Shown here: one piece after another, positions 14,128 to 15,100 of the stretch
How the letters are laid out: the number at the start of each line of letters is the position of its first letter
How positions within the stretch are numbered: position 1 is the first letter of the stretch
Source of the DNA: Pseudomonadota bacterium
GTDB lineage: Bacteria > Pseudomonadota > Alphaproteobacteria > Rhizobiales > Xanthobacteraceae
NCBI GenBank assembly: GCA_021779635.1
Contig: JAJYAH010000077.1
Span: 1 to 15,100 of the forward strand
Direction: 5' to 3'
Length of the DNA: 15,100 nucleotides
The notes under the pieces: model-generated
Databases searched by the model: none
Told to the model about the DNA's origin: nothing
The model's input: the letters and a program-made list of their open reading frames with translations, nothing else
Made by a program: the position numbers and the translations under genes

Positions 14128-15100
14128 ATGACCTCCTTTGCCTTTCGCCGCGATATCATCACCAAGCCGATTTTCTCACGGGCGCGCACGGTATTGCCGG
14201 TCATGTCGGACACCGAGCGCGAGGCGCTGGAGGCCGGCGACGTGTGGTGGGACGCCGACCTGTTCACCGGCGATCCCGACTGGTCGAAACTGCTGAGCCA
14301 TGCGCCGGCTACGCTTTCGCCGGAGGAGCAGGCGTTTCTCAACGGCCCGGTCGATGAACTGTGCGCGATGCTCGACGACTGGAAGATCAATTGGGAATGG
14401 CGCGACCTGCCGCCGGAAGTCTGGGACTACATCAAGGCCAGCAAGTTTTTCGGCATGATCATTCCGAAAGAATATGGCGGGCTCGGCTTCTCGCCCTATG
14501 CGCATTCGGAAGTTGTACGCAAGATTTCGTCGCGCTCGCTGACCGCCGCCGTGACCGTGATGGTGCCGAACTCGCTCGGCCCCGGCGAATTGCTGATGCG
14601 CTTCGGCACCAGGGACCAGCAGCAGGCGTGGCTGCCGCGGCTTGCCGATGGACGGGAGATTCCCTGTTTCGGATTGACCAGCCCGGAAGCGGGCTCCGAC
14701 GCCGCCTCGATGATCGACAGCGGCATCATCTGCAAGGGTCATTTCGAGGGACGCGAGGTGCTCGGCCTGCGGCTCAACTGGCACAAGCGCTATATCACGC
14801 TCGGCCCGGTCGCCACATTGCTGGGTCTTGCCTTCAAGGCCTACGACCCCGATCACCTGGTCGGCCGGCAGCATGAACTCGGCATCACCGTGGCGTTGAT
14901 CCCGACCCATCTGCCCGGCGTCGAGATCGGCCATCGCCATCTGCCGTCGATGCAGGTGTTTCAGAACGGCCCGAACTGGGGCCGCGATGTCTTTATTCCG
15001 ATGGATTACATCATCGGCGGCGAGGCACGTCTCGGCCAGGGCTGGAAAATGCTGATGACGGCGCTGGCTGCCGGCCGCGGCATCTCGCTGCCGTCCTTGT
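14128..15100 (+). CDS. fadE: FadE-type acyl-CoA dehydrogenase, 5' part, cut by the window end
   Basis: FadE catalyses the first oxidation of fatty-acid beta-oxidation, converting acyl-CoA to trans-2-enoyl-CoA with FAD. About 324 codons are visible and the frame stays open to base 15100; E. coli FadE is about 814 residues. The visible part follows the E. coli protein closely from remembered sequence: VLPVMSDTEREALEAGDVWWDADLFTGDPDW, LSPEEQAFLNGPVDEL, MIIPKEYGGLGFSPYAHSEV, VPNSLGPGELL, then the flavin-binding segment PCFGLTSPEAGSD (residues 179-191), NWHKRYITLGPVATLLGLAFKAYDP and FQNGPNWGRDVFIPMDYIIGG. GAGGA (14116-14120), seven bases before the ATG, supports the start. The E. coli N-terminal membrane segments are absent. 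The catalytic glutamate lies beyond the window. Confidence 0.93.
   Translation, partial: MTSFAFRRDIITKPIFSRARTVLPVMSDTEREALEAGDVWWDADLFTGDPDWSKLLSHAPATLSPEEQAFLNGPVDELCAMLDDWKINWEWRDLPPEVWDYIKASKFFGMIIPKEYGGLGFSPYAHSEVVRKISSRSLTAAVTVMVPNSLGPGELLMRFGTRDQQQAWLPRLADGREIPCFGLTSPEAGSDAASMIDSGIICKGHFEGREVLGLRLNWHKRYITLGPVATLLGLAFKAYDPDHLVGRQHELGITVALIPTHLPGVEIGHRHLPSMQVFQNGPNWGRDVFIPMDYIIGGEARLGQGWKMLMTALAAGRGISLPSL

Overview
The window looks like chromosomal DNA from an alphaproteobacterium of the Bradyrhizobium/Rhizobiales type. The evidence is the high GC content, the strong GC-ending codon use in most genes, a dispersed palindromic repeat of the CGTCATTGCGAG...CTCGCAATGACG kind (13131-13248) that I know from Bradyrhizobium-like genomes, and the gene families present. 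No rRNA, tRNA, CRISPR array, transposase or replication origin was found. The species is inferred, not proven.

Region 1 (about 1-3941, plus strand) is a tightly packed transport-and-hydrolysis operon. It encodes a Tat-exported NMT1/TauA-like substrate-binding protein, an SsuB/TauB-type ATPase and a BPD-type permease, joined by two ATGA overlaps, followed by an acetamidase/formamidase-family enzyme. It probably imports and hydrolyses a small amide or related nitrogen compound. Hand-counted lines here are clearly lower in GC (about 47-53%) than the efflux genes (about 75% in one line). Two abutting dyads lie upstream.

Region 2 (4040-6763, minus strand) holds three cell-envelope genes. An OmpA-domain protein comes first and ends at a strong hairpin terminator. 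It is followed by a translationally coupled pair: a secreted FecR-domain protein and a small autotransporter-like beta-barrel with an uninterrupted run of 23 prolines. This pair is the best candidate for a poorly described system. The FecR-like protein has no membrane helix and no sigma factor beside it, the barrel has almost no passenger, and both proteins carry close cysteine pairs.

Region 3 (6764-8154) contains a CRP/FNR-like dyad in the divergent intergenic region and a YcaQ-family (HTH_42) DNA glycosylase gene with a Q-I-D motif.

Region 4 (8163-13106, plus strand) is an RND efflux operon: lipoprotein membrane-fusion adaptor, 1046-residue inner-membrane pump and a distal TetR-family regulator. 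A 28-bp near-palindrome overlaps a TTGACA hexamer upstream of the operon and is the natural candidate operator. No outer-membrane channel gene is present.

Region 5 (13131-15100) contains the dispersed palindromic repeat, a flavin reductase-family gene, a second palindrome, a 25-nt tandem repeat pair, and the 5' part of a fadE-type acyl-CoA dehydrogenase gene that runs off the window.
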